The notes: generated by a model from the sequence alone, not told the origin. Positions 17,866 to 27,956 are shown, counted from the stretch's first letter. The stretch: 64,000 nt of DNA from Thermoactinomyces vulgaris (GCF_003688725.1 NZ_REFP01000014.1:1-64000); one strand, 5' to 3'. Translations and numbers: made by a program.

Positions 17866-18543
17866 TCATTTTTCCGTCGTCAAAGACTCTTCTTCGCTGT
17901 CCCCCGGGTTCCCTTCCGGAAAGTTTTTGAGGAAGTAAATCAATGTCTGCAGTTCGATCGTCAAATCGATATTGTGAATACGCACATAAGGTGGCGCCGT
18001 CAAACGGGCCGGCGTGAAGTTTAAAATCCCCCGGATCCCGTTCTTGACCAAAAAATCAGCCGTGGATTGAGCCGCATTCAGCGGAACAGTCAAAATCGCC
18101 ACTTCCACATTGTGCAACTGGGTCACTTCCGCCAGGCGATCCATGGAATAGACCGGAATGCCATCCACATCTTTTCCCACTTTGTTCGGATCCTGGTCAA
18201 AACCGGCAACGATCTTGGTATTGTGGCTGCGATAAAAATTATATCTCAATAATGCCGTTCCGAGATTTCCCACTCCAACCAACACCACATTGGTGACCTC
18301 GTCTTGTTTCAAGAAATCCCGTAAAAATTGAAGCAGATAAGTAACATTATAACCGTAACCTTTTTTCCCGAGCTCACCCAGGTAAGAAAAATCGCGGCGA
18401 ATCGTCGCCGGATCTATATGCAATGCATCGCTCAAATCCGCTGAAGAAACGCGTTGTTTCCCGATCGCATGCAATTTCTCCAAATAACGGTAATATAAAG
18501 GCAACCGCTTTGCCGTCACCTGCGGTATTTTATTTTCAGGCAT
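17866..18543 (-). CDS. rex: Redox-sensing transcriptional repressor Rex
   Basis: A 225-residue repressor that reads the NADH/NAD+ ratio and represses fermentation and respiration genes. The N-terminal winged helix ([18 protein letters not shown] to about residue 75, with [35 protein letters not shown]) precedes a Rossmann domain with the [10 protein letters not shown] dinucleotide motif near residue 90. The start is placed at the ATG at 18543, with GGAGGTG upstream, because Rex proteins begin just before KIPQ. Position beside tatC is conserved in Bacillus. Confidence 0.95.
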   Translation of the reverse strand: MPENKIPQVTAKRLPLYYRYLEKLHAIGKQRVSSADLSDALHIDPATIRRDFSYLGELGKKGYGYNVTYLLQFLRDFLKQDEVTNVVLVGVGNLGTALLRYNFYRSHNTKIVAGFDQDPNKVGKDVDGIPVYSMDRLAEVTQLHNVEVAILTVPLNAAQSTADFLVKNGIRGILNFTPARLTAPPYVRIHNIDLTIELQTLIYFLKNFPEGNPGDSEEESLTTEK

Positions 18544-18632
18544 CGTGCCAACATACACCTCCATAAATGTGAATCAACGCACAAAAGTTTTGCAAAAAAC
18601 ATCATACCATAAAACTTGTAAATTCGGGTGGT

Positions 18633-19217
18633 TCACTTAATTTTTAACCGGGTGAATTCCAATATTTTCCGCGGGGAAACCAACCAGTCCATCCTGCAAT
18701 CATGAGGTTCTGCCTTCACATCATTTACAATTTGTTCATCATAAGCGACGCCCATACGGACCGCTCCGGGGTGCCGGGATAAAAACCGGTCATAATATCC
18801 GCCGCCGTATCCCAGGCGAAACCCTGAAACATCGAAGCCGACGCCCGGTACGATCACCAATTCCACTTTCTGAACGACAATCTCCTGACAAAGGGATGCG
18901 TCCGGTTCCAAAATGCCGTAGGCTCCTTCGGTCAAATCCTTCAATCCCCGAATCCGGAAGCAACGGATGGACTTCTTTTCTTTTTCGGTTTTTGGCAAAA
19001 TCACCCGTTTGCCGGATGAAAGCGCTTCTTTCAGGGCAGGCAAAACATCCGCTTCACCACGAACCGGCATATAAAACATCACCGTCTTTGCCTGCTTGTA
19101 AGCCGGATGGCCCGTCACCTTCCGGCAGATAATATCAGAACATTCTTTCTTATATGCAGAAGAAAGACGGCTGCGGACTTCAAGCAAATGCCGGCGCAGT
19201 TCCTTTTTATTTTTCAT
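18633..19217 (-). CDS. 5-formyltetrahydrofolate cyclo-ligase
   Basis: A 194-residue enzyme that converts 5-formyl-THF to 5,10-methenyl-THF with ATP. The C-terminal substrate/ATP signature (VPGVGFDVSGFRLGYGGGYYDRFL, about residues 125-148) is intact, and the N-terminal KKELRRHLLEVRSRL helix is typical. The second ATG (19217) is preferred over the one at 19226 since GAAGGA sits nine bases upstream of it. In B. subtilis the orthologue (yqgN) lies elsewhere; here it occupies the slot between rex and ydiF. Confidence 0.92.
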   Translation of the reverse strand: MKNKKELRRHLLEVRSRLSSAYKKECSDIICRKVTGHPAYKQAKTVMFYMPVRGEADVLPALKEALSSGKRVILPKTEKEKKSIRCFRIRGLKDLTEGAYGILEPDASLCQEIVVQKVELVIVPGVGFDVSGFRLGYGGGYYDRFLSRHPGAVRMGVAYDEQIVNDVKAEPHDCRMDWLVSPRKILEFTRLKIK

Positions 19218-19371
19218 GTTATTCATTCCTTCAAGGCAATGAAAAAACAGTGATTGATTCTTACATTATAACCTTTCTTTTTTCAATAATCCACCGGATA
19301 TAAGGGCCGTCATGAATAATTTGCCCTGCGGCAAAGACTCGATTACACTGGACATGAGCGAGGTGGACCGA

Positions 19372-21300
19372 ATGCTGTTACAAGCGAAAAACATAGAAAA
19401 AACATTTGGAGGAAACATCATTTTTCAAAATGTGGACCTGAAAATCAATGAAGGTGAACATATCGGACTCATCGGCCCGAACGGCGCCGGCAAATCCACG
19501 CTTTTAAGAATTTTGATCCGGGAACTGCTTCCCGATGAAGGCGAAATCCATCTTTCCAAAAAAGCCAGAGTCGGCTATTTGGCGCAAAACAGCGGACTTC
19601 AGTCTGAAAAAACGGTCTGGGATGAACTTTTGCTCCCGTTTCAAGAACTGATCGGGATGGAAAAGCAGCTCCGCCTGTTGGAAACGGAAATGGGCAAAGA
19701 AGAAGTATACACCCGGCCGGACATCTATGAAAAGACGTTGGAAAAATATTCCTCATTACAATCCGCATTCGAAGAAAAAGGCGGATATGCTTATGAAGCC
19801 AAAATCCGGAGAGCTTTAACCGGATTGGGAATGGGCGGCATTGACTGGAAAGCGACACCGGTCCAATCCTTGAGCGGAGGGCAAAAAACCCGGGTGGCGC
19901 TGGCCAAATTGCTTTTGGAAGAACCGGATTTACTCATCCTGGATGAGCCGACCAACTATCTGGACATGGACGCGATGTCCTGGTTGGAGCAAATGCTCGC
20001 CAATTACCCGGGGGCTTTGCTTTTGGTTTCCCACGACCGGTATTTTCTCGACCGTCTGGTCACCATCATCTATGAACTGGAACACCATCAGATCACCCGG
20101 TATGTGGGGAATTATTCTTCCTATGTGAAACAGAAAGAAGCGAGATGGGAACAACAACAAAAACTATATGAAAAGCAACAAGCCGAAATCAAAAGGATGG
20201 AAGAATTCATCGAGCGAAACATCGCCCGGGCTTCCACCACCAAGCGGGCACAAAGCCGCCGCAAAGCGCTGGAAAAAATGGAACGCATCCAACCGCCATC
20301 CCCGCGCCCGCGCAAAGCGGCCATCCGGTTTGAACCGGCCGTCCGAAGCGGCAAAGAGATTTTGGAAGTCAAAAATTTAACCATCGGATACGAAAAGCCG
20401 CTCATCCAAAACCTCGACTTCCGCATCGAACGGGGAGAACACATTGCACTGATCGGTCCGAACGGGCTGGGAAAATCAACATTGTTAAAAACCATCGCCG
20501 GCAAGCTTCCTCCGCTCAGCGGGACGTGGAAGTGGGGAACGCAAGTGGAAATGGACTATTATGACCAGGAACAACAAGAGTTGAATCCGGATCTTTCAGT
20601 GATTGACGAATTGTGGAATGATCACCCACGCCTGGATCAGACCACCATCCGTTCAGCACTCGGGCAGTTTCTGTTTTACGGGGACCATGTTTTTAAAAAG
20701 GTGAGCAGTTTGAGCGGCGGGGAAAAAGCGCGCCTTTCCTTATGTAAACGCATGTTAAACCAGGCAAATTTTTTGCTGATGGATGAACCGACCAACCATT
20801 TGGATATGCCCAGCAAAGAACGGTTGGAGCAAGCCTTGGAAGAATTTCCGGGAACCCTGCTGTTCATTTCGCACGACCGGTATTTCATCCGGCGCCTGGC
20901 CACCCGCATCTGGGAATTGACCCCCGACGGCATACGGGATTATCAGGGGAATTATGATTGGTACTTGGAGAAAAAGGCATTGGAGCAATTTGAAGACAAA
21001 ACCGCCCCTCCCGCGCAGGGCACTTCATCCGCCCCTTCGCGGACTGAAGCAGATGCCTACCGGAAGCGGGAAAAAGAAAAGCAACGCAAACAAAAACAAC
21101 GCCGGCAGAAGTTGGAACGGCTGGAACAAGAAATCGAACAACTGGAATCAAAAATTGAAGAGATTCACGCCAAGTTGTGCGATCCGGAAATTTATAACGA
21201 TCCGTCCGCCAGTGCGCCTTTGCAACAGAAACTGGCAAAACTGGAAGAAAAATTGGAGGAAACCACCAATGAATGGGCGGACTTGGCGGATGAATCTTAG
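19372..21300 (+). CDS. ydiF: ABC-F family ATPase (YdiF type)
   Basis: A 642-residue soluble protein with two ATP-binding cassettes and no membrane part. Cassette 1: GPNGAGKST (about residue 36), LSGGQKTR, LLILDEPTN. Cassette 2: GPNGLGKST (about residue 363), LSGGEKAR, LLMDEPTNHLD. The inter-domain linker is long and charged, and a C-terminal coiled coil (about 560-635) follows. ABC-F proteins act on ribosomes; this group is a housekeeping translation factor rather than a drug-resistance determinant. The ATG at 19372 (GAGGTGG upstream) puts the protein start just before the first cassette. Location beside rex and the tsa genes matches ydiF of B. subtilis. Confidence 0.9.
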   Translation: MLLQAKNIEKTFGGNIIFQNVDLKINEGEHIGLIGPNGAGKSTLLRILIRELLPDEGEIHLSKKARVGYLAQNSGLQSEKTVWDELLLPFQELIGMEKQLRLLETEMGKEEVYTRPDIYEKTLEKYSSLQSAFEEKGGYAYEAKIRRALTGLGMGGIDWKATPVQSLSGGQKTRVALAKLLLEEPDLLILDEPTNYLDMDAMSWLEQMLANYPGALLLVSHDRYFLDRLVTIIYELEHHQITRYVGNYSSYVKQKEARWEQQQKLYEKQQAEIKRMEEFIERNIARASTTKRAQSRRKALEKMERIQPPSPRPRKAAIRFEPAVRSGKEILEVKNLTIGYEKPLIQNLDFRIERGEHIALIGPNGLGKSTLLKTIAGKLPPLSGTWKWGTQVEMDYYDQEQQELNPDLSVIDELWNDHPRLDQTTIRSALGQFLFYGDHVFKKVSSLSGGEKARLSLCKRMLNQANFLLMDEPTNHLDMPSKERLEQALEEFPGTLLFISHDRYFIRRLATRIWELTPDGIRDYQGNYDWYLEKKALEQFEDKTAPPAQGTSSAPSRTEADAYRKREKEKQRKQKQRRQKLERLEQEIEQLESKIEEIHAKLCDPEIYNDPSASAPLQQKLAKLEEKLEETTNEWADLADES

Positions 21301-21315
21301 TCAAACAACGGTTGC

Positions 21316-21350
21316 GGCTGCCATCTGAAAAAGATGGCAGCCTTATTTTT
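21316..21350 (+). terminator. Terminator of ydiF
   Basis: GGCTGCCATC/GATGGCAGCC stem with a seven-base loop and a TTATTTTT tail, 15 bases after the stop. Confidence 0.88.
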
Positions 21351-22296
21351 GGTTATGGGCGCTTAATTGTTTTAAAAAGCGGTCTTGTTCCACCAACGCT
21401 TCCCTCGCTTCCCCAAGGGACACGGGGCAAAAACGGATCCGGTCGCCCGGCATCAACTGGGCGATCTTCGTGAAATCCGCACGAATCACCGTCGCAATTT
21501 GTGTGTAACCGCCGGTCGTCTGGCGATCTGCCAACAGAATAAAGGGCTGTCCGTCCGCCGGAACTTGAATGGATCCAAACGTGACCCCGGCGGATATGAT
21601 ATCCGCTCCGTTTTTGTGTTCCACCGGCTCACCCAAACATTGAAGGCCCATGCGGTTCATCCGGTGAGAACATTGGAATGTGGCGGAAGTAAACCGTTCT
21701 TTTCCTTTTTGGGTGAAGGCATCATCATGCGGACCGAAAACCACCCGGACTTTTTCCGGTTCTTTCTTTTTTTTCTTTCGGAACCACACCGGCGAAAGCC
21801 TTCGCCCCTTTAAAACCGAAGGATCCATCCTCTTTTCCCCCACTTTCAGCTTGTCCCCTTTTTTAAGAGCCCGTCCGCCGGTTCCGCCGATTCCGGCGAT
21901 GAGATCCGTGGACGCACTCTTTAACACTTCGGGCACATCAATTCCTCCGGACACGGTGAGATAACAGCGGGCACCATCCGGTTTTCCTTTCAGGGAGAGC
22001 AGACTTCCTTCCGGCCACAAAAAGACGGTTCCAAGCGGCATGTCCTTCCCGTCCAGCTTGGCCGAAAAATCCGCCCCGGTCAGGGTGGCCGCCAATGTTT
22101 CATGCGCACGGAAAACCGCTCCGATCAGGTTCATCTCAATGCCGGGGGCATCGGGATGATTTCCGACCAACAAATTTCCGGTGTTTAACGAAAAACGGTC
22201 CACGGCCCCACCGACCGTCACGCCCCATGCCTGGTAACCCGTTCTTCCCCCGTCTTGCACCGTGGTCAAGAGTCCCGGATCCACCACTTCAATCAT
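21343..22296 (-). CDS. pxpC: 5-oxoprolinase subunit PxpC
   Basis: A 317-residue protein of the KipA/urea-amidolyase family, one part of the three-subunit ATP-dependent 5-oxoprolinase that recycles pyroglutamate to glutamate. It begins IEVVDPGLLTTVQDGGRTGYQAWGV, the family signature, and later has QVPADGQPFILLADRQTTGGY. It starts with an ATG that overlaps the end of pxpA by 8 bases, so the two are translated together. A Lys-rich run (KKKKKEPEK) near residue 176 is a lineage feature. It is the last gene of pxpB-pxpA-pxpC. Confidence 0.9.
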   Translation of the reverse strand: MIEVVDPGLLTTVQDGGRTGYQAWGVTVGGAVDRFSLNTGNLLVGNHPDAPGIEMNLIGAVFRAHETLAATLTGADFSAKLDGKDMPLGTVFLWPEGSLLSLKGKPDGARCYLTVSGGIDVPEVLKSASTDLIAGIGGTGGRALKKGDKLKVGEKRMDPSVLKGRRLSPVWFRKKKKKEPEKVRVVFGPHDDAFTQKGKERFTSATFQCSHRMNRMGLQCLGEPVEHKNGADIISAGVTFGSIQVPADGQPFILLADRQTTGGYTQIATVIRADFTKIAQLMPGDRIRFCPVSLGEAREALVEQDRFLKQLSAHNQK

Positions 22297-23071
22297 CCAA
22301 ACGTTCCCCTGCCGGACGAAGCACAATCCCCTCGTCCTCCAATTGTTTGCGCAAACGGGATACGAAAAAAACCGCCCCCGGATGGTCGCCGTGCACACAG
22401 ATTGTATCCGCTCTTAACGGAACAGCGGTTCCTTCGACCGTGGTCACCATTCCGTCTTTCACCATGGAAATCACTTGCCGGGCGGCTGAACGGATGTCAT
22501 GGATCACGGCTTTCGGATGGCGGCGGGGGGTTAACGATCCGTCCGGCTGGTAAGTGCGGTCGGCAAATCCTTCTTCGGCCACTGTCAATCCGGCCCGTCG
22601 TCCGGCTTTGACCAGTTCGCTTCCGGACAGTGCAAACAAGATCAACTGCTTGTCCAAATCGCGGACGGCTTCGGCAATCGCCCGGGCCAGTTCGGGTTGG
22701 ACGGTGGCAAGATTGTACAACGCTCCGTGGGGTTTCACATGTCTCACCCGAACCCCTTCCACATCGGCAAATGCTTTTAATGCCCCCACCTGATAAATCA
22801 CCATATGGTACACCTCGTCTGCCGACATCTTCAACTCACGCCGCCCGAATCCCATCAAATCGGGAAATCCCGGATGCGCCCCCAGGGACACGCCGTATTG
22901 TTTGGCCAGTTTGACGCTGTGATACATGGTTTCCGGATCTCCGGCGTGATAACCGCAGGCCACGTTGCAGGAAGTAATCCACTTCATGATTTCTTCATCG
23001 TTTCCCAGACGGTAATGCCCGAAACTTTCCCCCAGATCACAATTTAAGTCAACGGATGCTTGACGATTCAC
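22289..23071 (-). CDS. pxpA: 5-oxoprolinase subunit PxpA (LamB/YcsF family)
   Basis: A 260-residue subunit with the family's conserved residues DLNCDLGESFG, SCNVACGYHAGDP, LGAHPGFPD, VKPHGALYN, FADRTYQPDGSLTPR and CVHGDHPGA. I use the GTG at 23071, which has AAAGGAGGG upstream, and which gives the usual length; a longer frame upstream is the shadow of pxpB. The gene overlaps pxpB by 23 bases and pxpC by 8 bases. Confidence 0.93.
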   Translation of the reverse strand: MNRQASVDLNCDLGESFGHYRLGNDEEIMKWITSCNVACGYHAGDPETMYHSVKLAKQYGVSLGAHPGFPDLMGFGRRELKMSADEVYHMVIYQVGALKAFADVEGVRVRHVKPHGALYNLATVQPELARAIAEAVRDLDKQLILFALSGSELVKAGRRAGLTVAEEGFADRTYQPDGSLTPRRHPKAVIHDIRSAARQVISMVKDGMVTTVEGTAVPLRADTICVHGDHPGAVFFVSRLRKQLEDEGIVLRPAGERLDD

Positions 23072-23801
23072 TTCCCTTCCCTCCTTTGACATAACGAATT
23101 TCAACGGGAATTTCCCCATGATTGCATTTCTCTTTGATGGCGTGGTACACTGGCTCGTCAATGGGGACAAATTGCACCAGGTCCCCGGCGCGCAATAACG
23201 ATGGAGGAGATTGATCCGGGAGAAACAAAGGCAGCGGCGTCCTGCCGATGATCCTCCAACCGCCCGGCACCTCCAGTGGATAAACGCCGGTTTGTTCGCC
23301 GGCAATCCCGACGGAACCGGCCGGAATTTTCGGGCGGGGCGAATCCCGCCTCGGCATCGCGATCCGGGAAGACATCCCTCCCAAATAAGCGAACCCCGGA
23401 ACAAATCCGATCATATAGACAAGGTAAGTTCCGCCGGCATGAATCCGGATCACCTCTTTGGCATCCATCCGACAGAAGCGGGCCAGTTCCTCCAAATCGG
23501 GGCCAAATTCCCCTCCATAACAAACCGGGATTCCGATCATCCGCACCCGATCTTGCCCGTCGCCGGCGGATTCGGCGGAAAAATCCGCCAACTTTGATTG
23601 AAGTTCAAAAGAGGATAATAAAAATGGATCAAAATGAATGGTCACCCCTGTATACGAAGGAACCCATTCCACCACCCCGTTGATCTTTTGTTGCTCAAGC
23701 CATTTGCAAAAAGCCAGCACCTTCCGGTGAACGGCCGGATCAATCCGATCCCCCAGTTCAACAATCAGGGCTTGTTCTCCCAAGCATCGAAACCGGATCA
23801 T
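23049..23801 (-). CDS. pxpB: 5-oxoprolinase subunit PxpB (KipI family)
   Basis: A 250-residue protein with RCLGEQALIVELGD at the start and the C-terminal KipI/Ahs1 motif (GFVPGFAYLGGM, RRDSPRPKIPAGSVGIAGEQTGVYP). In B. subtilis the homologue KipI also inhibits the sporulation kinase KinA; here, next to pxpA and pxpC, the metabolic role is more likely. The ATG at 23801 follows GGAGGGGG. First gene of the unit. No transporter gene accompanies the operon. Confidence 0.92.
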   Translation of the reverse strand: MIRFRCLGEQALIVELGDRIDPAVHRKVLAFCKWLEQQKINGVVEWVPSYTGVTIHFDPFLLSSFELQSKLADFSAESAGDGQDRVRMIGIPVCYGGEFGPDLEELARFCRMDAKEVIRIHAGGTYLVYMIGFVPGFAYLGGMSSRIAMPRRDSPRPKIPAGSVGIAGEQTGVYPLEVPGGWRIIGRTPLPLFLPDQSPPSLLRAGDLVQFVPIDEPVYHAIKEKCNHGEIPVEIRYVKGGKGSESSSIR

Positions 23802-23902
23802 GTTCCCCCTCCCTGACCAGTCTTCATCTGACTTCGTAATTTATTTTAATTTTAACATAATTTTACCTAAAATCTGATTATTCTTATCCTTATCTTTAAA
23901 AT

Positions 23903-23930
23903 AAAAAAACCAATGTCGTCGGACATTGGT
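23903..23930 (-). terminator. Terminator of the thiL-tsa operon
   Basis: Stem ACCAATGTC/GACATTGGT with a four-base loop; minus-strand tail TTTTTTTATTTT. It lies 22 bases past the tsaD stop. Confidence 0.88.
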
Positions 23931-23951
23931 CAGTCTTCTTTTTGTCTATAT

Positions 23952-24977
23952 TTAGTTTTCCCCAATCAGCGGGAGGTTGGCATCGGCATTTAAGGTTAAA
24001 CCGGCCGTTTTCCCGTCCATCAGCTGATAGGTTCCCGCCGCAGCAATCATGGCCGCATTATCCGTACAAAGTTCCAACGGAGGCATTTGAAACCGGATGC
24101 CTTCTTGTCCGGCCCGCTCCTGCAAACGTTTCCGCAAGCCTTTGTTGGCCGAAACCCCGCCGGCGAGCAACAAATGTTTCGCTCCGGTTTGATGAACCGC
24201 CCGCATCGCCTTTTCAATCAACACCTCGAGCACCGCTTCCTGGAAGCTGGCCGCCAAATTGGCTTCATTGATTTCTTCCCCTCGTTGCTTGGCGTTGTTC
24301 ACCAAATTCATGACAGCCGATTTCAACCCGCTAAAGCTGAAATCCAAAGAATCCGGTTCCAGCCAGGCCCGCGGCAGATCATATTCAGGCGTTCCCATTG
24401 CCGCCAGACGGTCGATGTGCGGCCCTCCCGGATAAGGGAGATTCATCAACCGCGCCACTTTGTCAAACGCTTCCCCGGCGGCGTCATCCCTTGTTTTTCC
24501 CAAAAGCTGAAACCGATTGTGTTCTTCCATGTAGATCAATTCCGTATGTCCGCCGGAGACCACTAGTGCGACCAACGGGAAGGAGAGCGGTTGCACCAGG
24601 TGATTGGCATAAATGTGCCCTGCAATATGGTGCACCGGGATCAACGGTTTTCCGGTGGCAAACGATAACGCTTTGGCTGCAGCCACCCCGATCAACAGCG
24701 CCCCGACCAACCCCGGGCCCTGGGTCACGGCAATCCCGTCCACTTCCTCCATGCTGACCTTGGCATCATGCAAAGCTTTTTCAATAATCAACGTGATCCG
24801 TTCCACATGGCGTCTGGAAGCCACTTCCGGCACCACGCCGCCAAATTTGCGGTGGATGTCCATCTGTGATGAAATCACATTGGATAACACAGTGGTTCCG
24901 TTTTCCACGACGGCGGCGGATGTTTCATCACAACTTGTCTCAATTCCCAGAATGATGGTCCTTCTGTTCTCGTTCAT
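23952..24977 (-). CDS. tsaD: tRNA N6-threonylcarbamoyladenosine synthase subunit TsaD
   Basis: A 341-residue ASKHA-fold enzyme that transfers the threonylcarbamoyl group to A37 of tRNAs reading ANN codons, with TsaB and TsaE. Visible motifs: [15 protein letters not shown] at the N-terminus, the metal-binding [12 protein letters not shown] pair (about residue 111), VSGGHTELI, and [13 protein letters not shown]. The ATG at 24977 overlaps the 3' end of rimI by 38 bases. Last gene of the five-gene unit thiL-tsaE-tsaB-rimI-tsaD. Confidence 0.97.
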   Translation of the reverse strand: MNENRRTIILGIETSCDETSAAVVENGTTVLSNVISSQMDIHRKFGGVVPEVASRRHVERITLIIEKALHDAKVSMEEVDGIAVTQGPGLVGALLIGVAAAKALSFATGKPLIPVHHIAGHIYANHLVQPLSFPLVALVVSGGHTELIYMEEHNRFQLLGKTRDDAAGEAFDKVARLMNLPYPGGPHIDRLAAMGTPEYDLPRAWLEPDSLDFSFSGLKSAVMNLVNNAKQRGEEINEANLAASFQEAVLEVLIEKAMRAVHQTGAKHLLLAGGVSANKGLRKRLQERAGQEGIRFQMPPLELCTDNAAMIAAAGTYQLMDGKTAGLTLNADANLPLIGEN

Positions 24978-25437
24978 TTAATGTCACCCACATAATCATC
25001 GCATCTTCTTTATTGTCAGTATAATAGCCTTTTCGAATTCCCGAGCGGACAAATCCCAGTTTCTCATACATTTTTTTGGCCACTTCATTGGATACCCGCA
25101 CTTCCAAGGTCATTTTTTCCGCACCCAATTTTTTCGCCAAATCCATCACATAACTCAACGTCGCTTCACCAATCCCTCTGCCCCGGTAATCCGGGTGAAT
25201 GGCGATGTTGGTAATGTGCGCCTCATCCAAAATCAGCCAGAACCCGCAGTAGCCGATCACTTTCTCATCGTACGTGGCAACGGTGTAGTAAGCAAACTGG
25301 TTAAACATCAACTCATTATAAAACGCCTTGCGCGGCCAAGGGGTGGGAAATGAGCTTTTCTCCACCAATTCAATCTGCGGCAAATCCATGATTTCCATCG
25401 GACGAAAAGCCACCGGACCCAGCGATTGTTTAGCCAT
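24940..25437 (-). CDS. rimI: Ribosomal-protein-alanine N-acetyltransferase RimI
   Basis: A 165-residue GNAT acetyltransferase that modifies the N-terminus of ribosomal protein S18. The acetyl-CoA loop reads [14 protein letters not shown] (about residue 81), followed by [19 protein letters not shown]. The ATG at 25437 follows GGAAGGGG and overlaps the end of tsaB by 8 bases. Its place between tsaB and tsaD is conserved in Bacillota. Confidence 0.92.
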   Translation of the reverse strand: MAKQSLGPVAFRPMEIMDLPQIELVEKSSFPTPWPRKAFYNELMFNQFAYYTVATYDEKVIGYCGFWLILDEAHITNIAIHPDYRGRGIGEATLSYVMDLAKKLGAEKMTLEVRVSNEVAKKMYEKLGFVRSGIRKGYYTDNKEDAMIMWVTLNEREQKDHHSGN

Positions 25438-26155
25438 TCGCCCCTTCCTTCCGTTGTTTTTTTAACCAATTGGCCTCGGCTTCGGTCATCTGCAAATACT
25501 CCGGGGAGAAATCCGGTGGTTCCGGTTGTTCTTGCCGGCTCCATTTTTGATAAGCCAACCAGGCCAACGATGCCGGGCGGGGAATGTTCTCCTGCGGGGT
25601 GCCGAAACATGCCTGTTTGCCGAGCGTGGACCGGATTTCTTCTTCAAAGCGAACCACGTCATCCCCCAAAAACAAAACCGGTTCGCCGGATTCTTTCAAT
25701 TGTTGTAACCAAGCATTCAAGGTAATCACTTGCTGGGGCAATTTTTCACGGATTTCATGGTTGTCCATCCGAAATGCCCCGGTATAAACCCTGCGCCGGC
25801 GCGCATCAAACATGGGAACCACCCATCCGCCAAAACGGGCACCGTTTAACGCCAACACCGCCAAGCTGGACGCACTGTAAAGCGGAATTTGTCTTGCCCA
25901 GGACATGGCCTTGGCGGTGGTCACTCCGATGCGAATGCCGGTGTAAGAACCCGGTCCCCGTGTCACCGCCAAATGGGTGAGATCATCCACGGCGAGATCC
26001 AGGTCATTTAACAGCTGCTCAATGGTGGGCATTAAGCGGACCGAATGGTTCTTGTGTAAATTGGTCACCGTCTCTCCCAAAATTTTTTGGTTTTCCAGAT
26101 CCATCACGGCCACACCCATCACCAGCGTGGAGGTATCCATGGCGAGTAATTTCAT
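25430..26155 (-). CDS. tsaB: tRNA threonylcarbamoyladenosine biosynthesis protein TsaB
   Basis: A 241-residue paralogue of TsaD without its metal site; it forms the TsaBD core that builds t6A37. The N-terminus is MKLLAMDTSTLVMGVAV and the RGPGSYTGIRIG motif near residue 65 is typical. The ATG at 26155 overlaps the tsaE stop by 4 bases (ATGA), which indicates coupled translation. The longer upstream frame has no family similarity. Confidence 0.95.
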   Translation of the reverse strand: MKLLAMDTSTLVMGVAVMDLENQKILGETVTNLHKNHSVRLMPTIEQLLNDLDLAVDDLTHLAVTRGPGSYTGIRIGVTTAKAMSWARQIPLYSASSLAVLALNGARFGGWVVPMFDARRRRVYTGAFRMDNHEIREKLPQQVITLNAWLQQLKESGEPVLFLGDDVVRFEEEIRSTLGKQACFGTPQENIPRPASLAWLAYQKWSRQEQPEPPDFSPEYLQMTEAEANWLKKQRKEGANG

Positions 26156-26610
26156 CGGGCTGCCAACTCCTTCATCAATGAATTCCAACGCGAATCTTTG
26201 GATCGAATCCGGATGCTCCTCCGGTCCGGCTTTACCGTCAAAAACATCCACAACGTGGAATCCGGCAGGAGCGGCTTTACATGGGATGCCCATTCCACCA
26301 GACAAACCCCGTCCCCGTAAAAATACTCTTCCAATCCCAACTCTTCTTCCGGGGAATCAATGCGGTACACATCCATGTGATAAAGGGGAAGCGTTCCTTC
26401 ATATTCTTTGATAATGGTAAAGGTCGGGCTGTCCACCGGTCCCGAAATCCCCAGCGCTTTGGCAATCCCTTGGGCAAGTGTCGTTTTGCCGGCTCCCAAA
26501 TCCCCCTCCAGCGCAATGACATCCCCGGGTTTCAAATACCGTGCAATGGTTCGGGCCAATGCCTTCGTCTCTTCTTCGCTGAACGTGTCAACCGTGCATT
26601 CTTTTTCCAC
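26152..26610 (-). CDS. tsaE: tRNA threonylcarbamoyladenosine biosynthesis ATPase TsaE
   Basis: A 152-residue P-loop ATPase that drives turnover of the TsaBD complex. Walker A is GDLGAGKTTLAQGIA (about residue 37), with SPTFTIIKEYEG and the MDVYRI metal-site region after it. The GTG at 26610 has AGGTGA upstream; another GTG nine bases earlier has no spacing for it. It begins 5 bases after the thiL stop. Confidence 0.95.
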   Translation of the reverse strand: MEKECTVDTFSEEETKALARTIARYLKPGDVIALEGDLGAGKTTLAQGIAKALGISGPVDSPTFTIIKEYEGTLPLYHMDVYRIDSPEEELGLEEYFYGDGVCLVEWASHVKPLLPDSTLWMFLTVKPDRRSIRIRSKDSRWNSLMKELAAR

Positions 26611-26615
26611 AAATA

Positions 26616-27614
26616 TCACCTGTTTGCAAAATGATTGTAACCGGATTTCTCCACTTTCAACCTTTGTTTATCCACTATTTTTTCAACACCAGGTTCCCCG
26701 GATTCCACTTGTCCGATGGCAGCGATTTTCCAATTTCTTCTCTTTGCCTCCCATTCAAAAGCCTCCCAGTGCTGGAACGGAACGGTTCCCAACAATTGAA
26801 AATCCTCTCCTCCGCTCCATACCCACTGATACGGATCTTGCCCGGAACTTTCCGCATAAGAGAGCAAAGCCGGGGACAAAGGGATTTTGTCTTCTTCAAT
26901 CACAATCTTGACGCCGCTGGCTTCGGCAATTTCCCAAGCTTCCCGCGCCAGCCCGTCACTGATGTCATTCAGGGACACGCGGCTGTAAAAAGGAGAATCC
27001 GAGAGCCAAGGTCCGATTTGCAGCGGGGGATCAGGGCGACGGTGCGCCTCAATCAACAGCTTCTCCCCGTCAGAAGCTGCCCGGTTCTTCAACAACAAAT
27101 CCAATCCTGCCGCAGAATCCCCCAAAGTGCCCGTGACAAACAAAATATCCCCCGGTTTTGCCGCCGAACGCCGGAGCGCACGCCCTTTCTCCACTTCCCC
27201 CGTCAAGGTCAACGTGAGGGTCAAAGGTCCGTCGGTACGGGTCGTGTCCCCGCCGATCAGGGCCACTTTGATTTCTTCTGCATACGCATACAATCCCTCG
27301 TAAATTTGGAGCAATTCGTCTTCCTGCCATCCATCCGGAACCGATGCACTGATCAGGGCATAAACCGGCACCCCGCCCATCGCATTGATGTCACTTGCAT
27401 TGACGGCAAGCAGTTTGCGCCCGATTTCCTTAAATGAAAGGGTATCCCTGCGAAAATGAACGGTTTCCACCATCGTATCACAAGTCAAGACCATGGAATT
27501 TCCGGAAAGAGGTTGGACAACCGCCGCATCATCCCCGATATCCACTTCGATGTGCCTGTCGGGAGTCGGACGCCGGCTCAACCAAGACCGAATGAGCGCA
27601 AATTCGTCTTGCAC
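26616..27614 (-). CDS. thiL: Thiamine-monophosphate kinase
   Basis: A 332-residue enzyme that phosphorylates thiamine monophosphate to the active diphosphate. Conserved stretches: VDIGDDAAVV (about residue 25), LLAVNASDINAMGGVP, ALIGGDTTRTDGPL, GTLGDSAAGL and SLNDISDGLAREA. The GTG at 27614 with AAAGGAG upstream is chosen, giving the normal N-terminus (QDEFALI). First gene of the thiL-tsa operon, immediately downstream of the tRNA cluster. Confidence 0.95.
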   Translation of the reverse strand: MQDEFALIRSWLSRRPTPDRHIEVDIGDDAAVVQPLSGNSMVLTCDTMVETVHFRRDTLSFKEIGRKLLAVNASDINAMGGVPVYALISASVPDGWQEDELLQIYEGLYAYAEEIKVALIGGDTTRTDGPLTLTLTLTGEVEKGRALRRSAAKPGDILFVTGTLGDSAAGLDLLLKNRAASDGEKLLIEAHRRPDPPLQIGPWLSDSPFYSRVSLNDISDGLAREAWEIAEASGVKIVIEEDKIPLSPALLSYAESSGQDPYQWVWSGGEDFQLLGTVPFQHWEAFEWEAKRRNWKIAAIGQVESGEPGVEKIVDKQRLKVEKSGYNHFANR

Positions 27615-27689
27615 CTTGAATCTCTCCTTTGACGGTAAAAAAATAAGGATCGCAGCAGTCACCGCGATCCGTGTTTCTCATCTCTATTT

Positions 27690-27763
27690 TGGAGCGGGTG
27701 AAGGGAATCGAACCCTCGCATTCGGCTTGGAAGGCCGATGTTCTACCACTGAACTACACCCGC
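27690..27763 (-). tRNA. tRNA-Gly (TCC)
   Basis: Complete cloverleaf with encoded CCA. Anticodon TCC in loop CTTCCAA; T-loop GGTTCGATTCC. Last tRNA of the twelve-gene cluster in the direction of transcription. Confidence 0.95.
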
Positions 27764-27774
27764 AAATATAAAAA

Positions 27775-27851
<77 letters not shown>

Positions 27852-27869
27852 ATATAAGAATTCTTTGCT

Positions 27870-27956
27870 TGGTGCGGTCGGCGAGACTCGAACTCGCACG
27901 GCCAAAGGGCCACTACCCCCTCAAGATAGCGTGTCTGCCAATTCCACCACGACCGC
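27870..27956 (-). tRNA. tRNA-Leu (GAG)
   Basis: 87 bases with a long variable arm (class II) and encoded CCA; anticodon GAG in loop TTGAGGG. Confidence 0.9.
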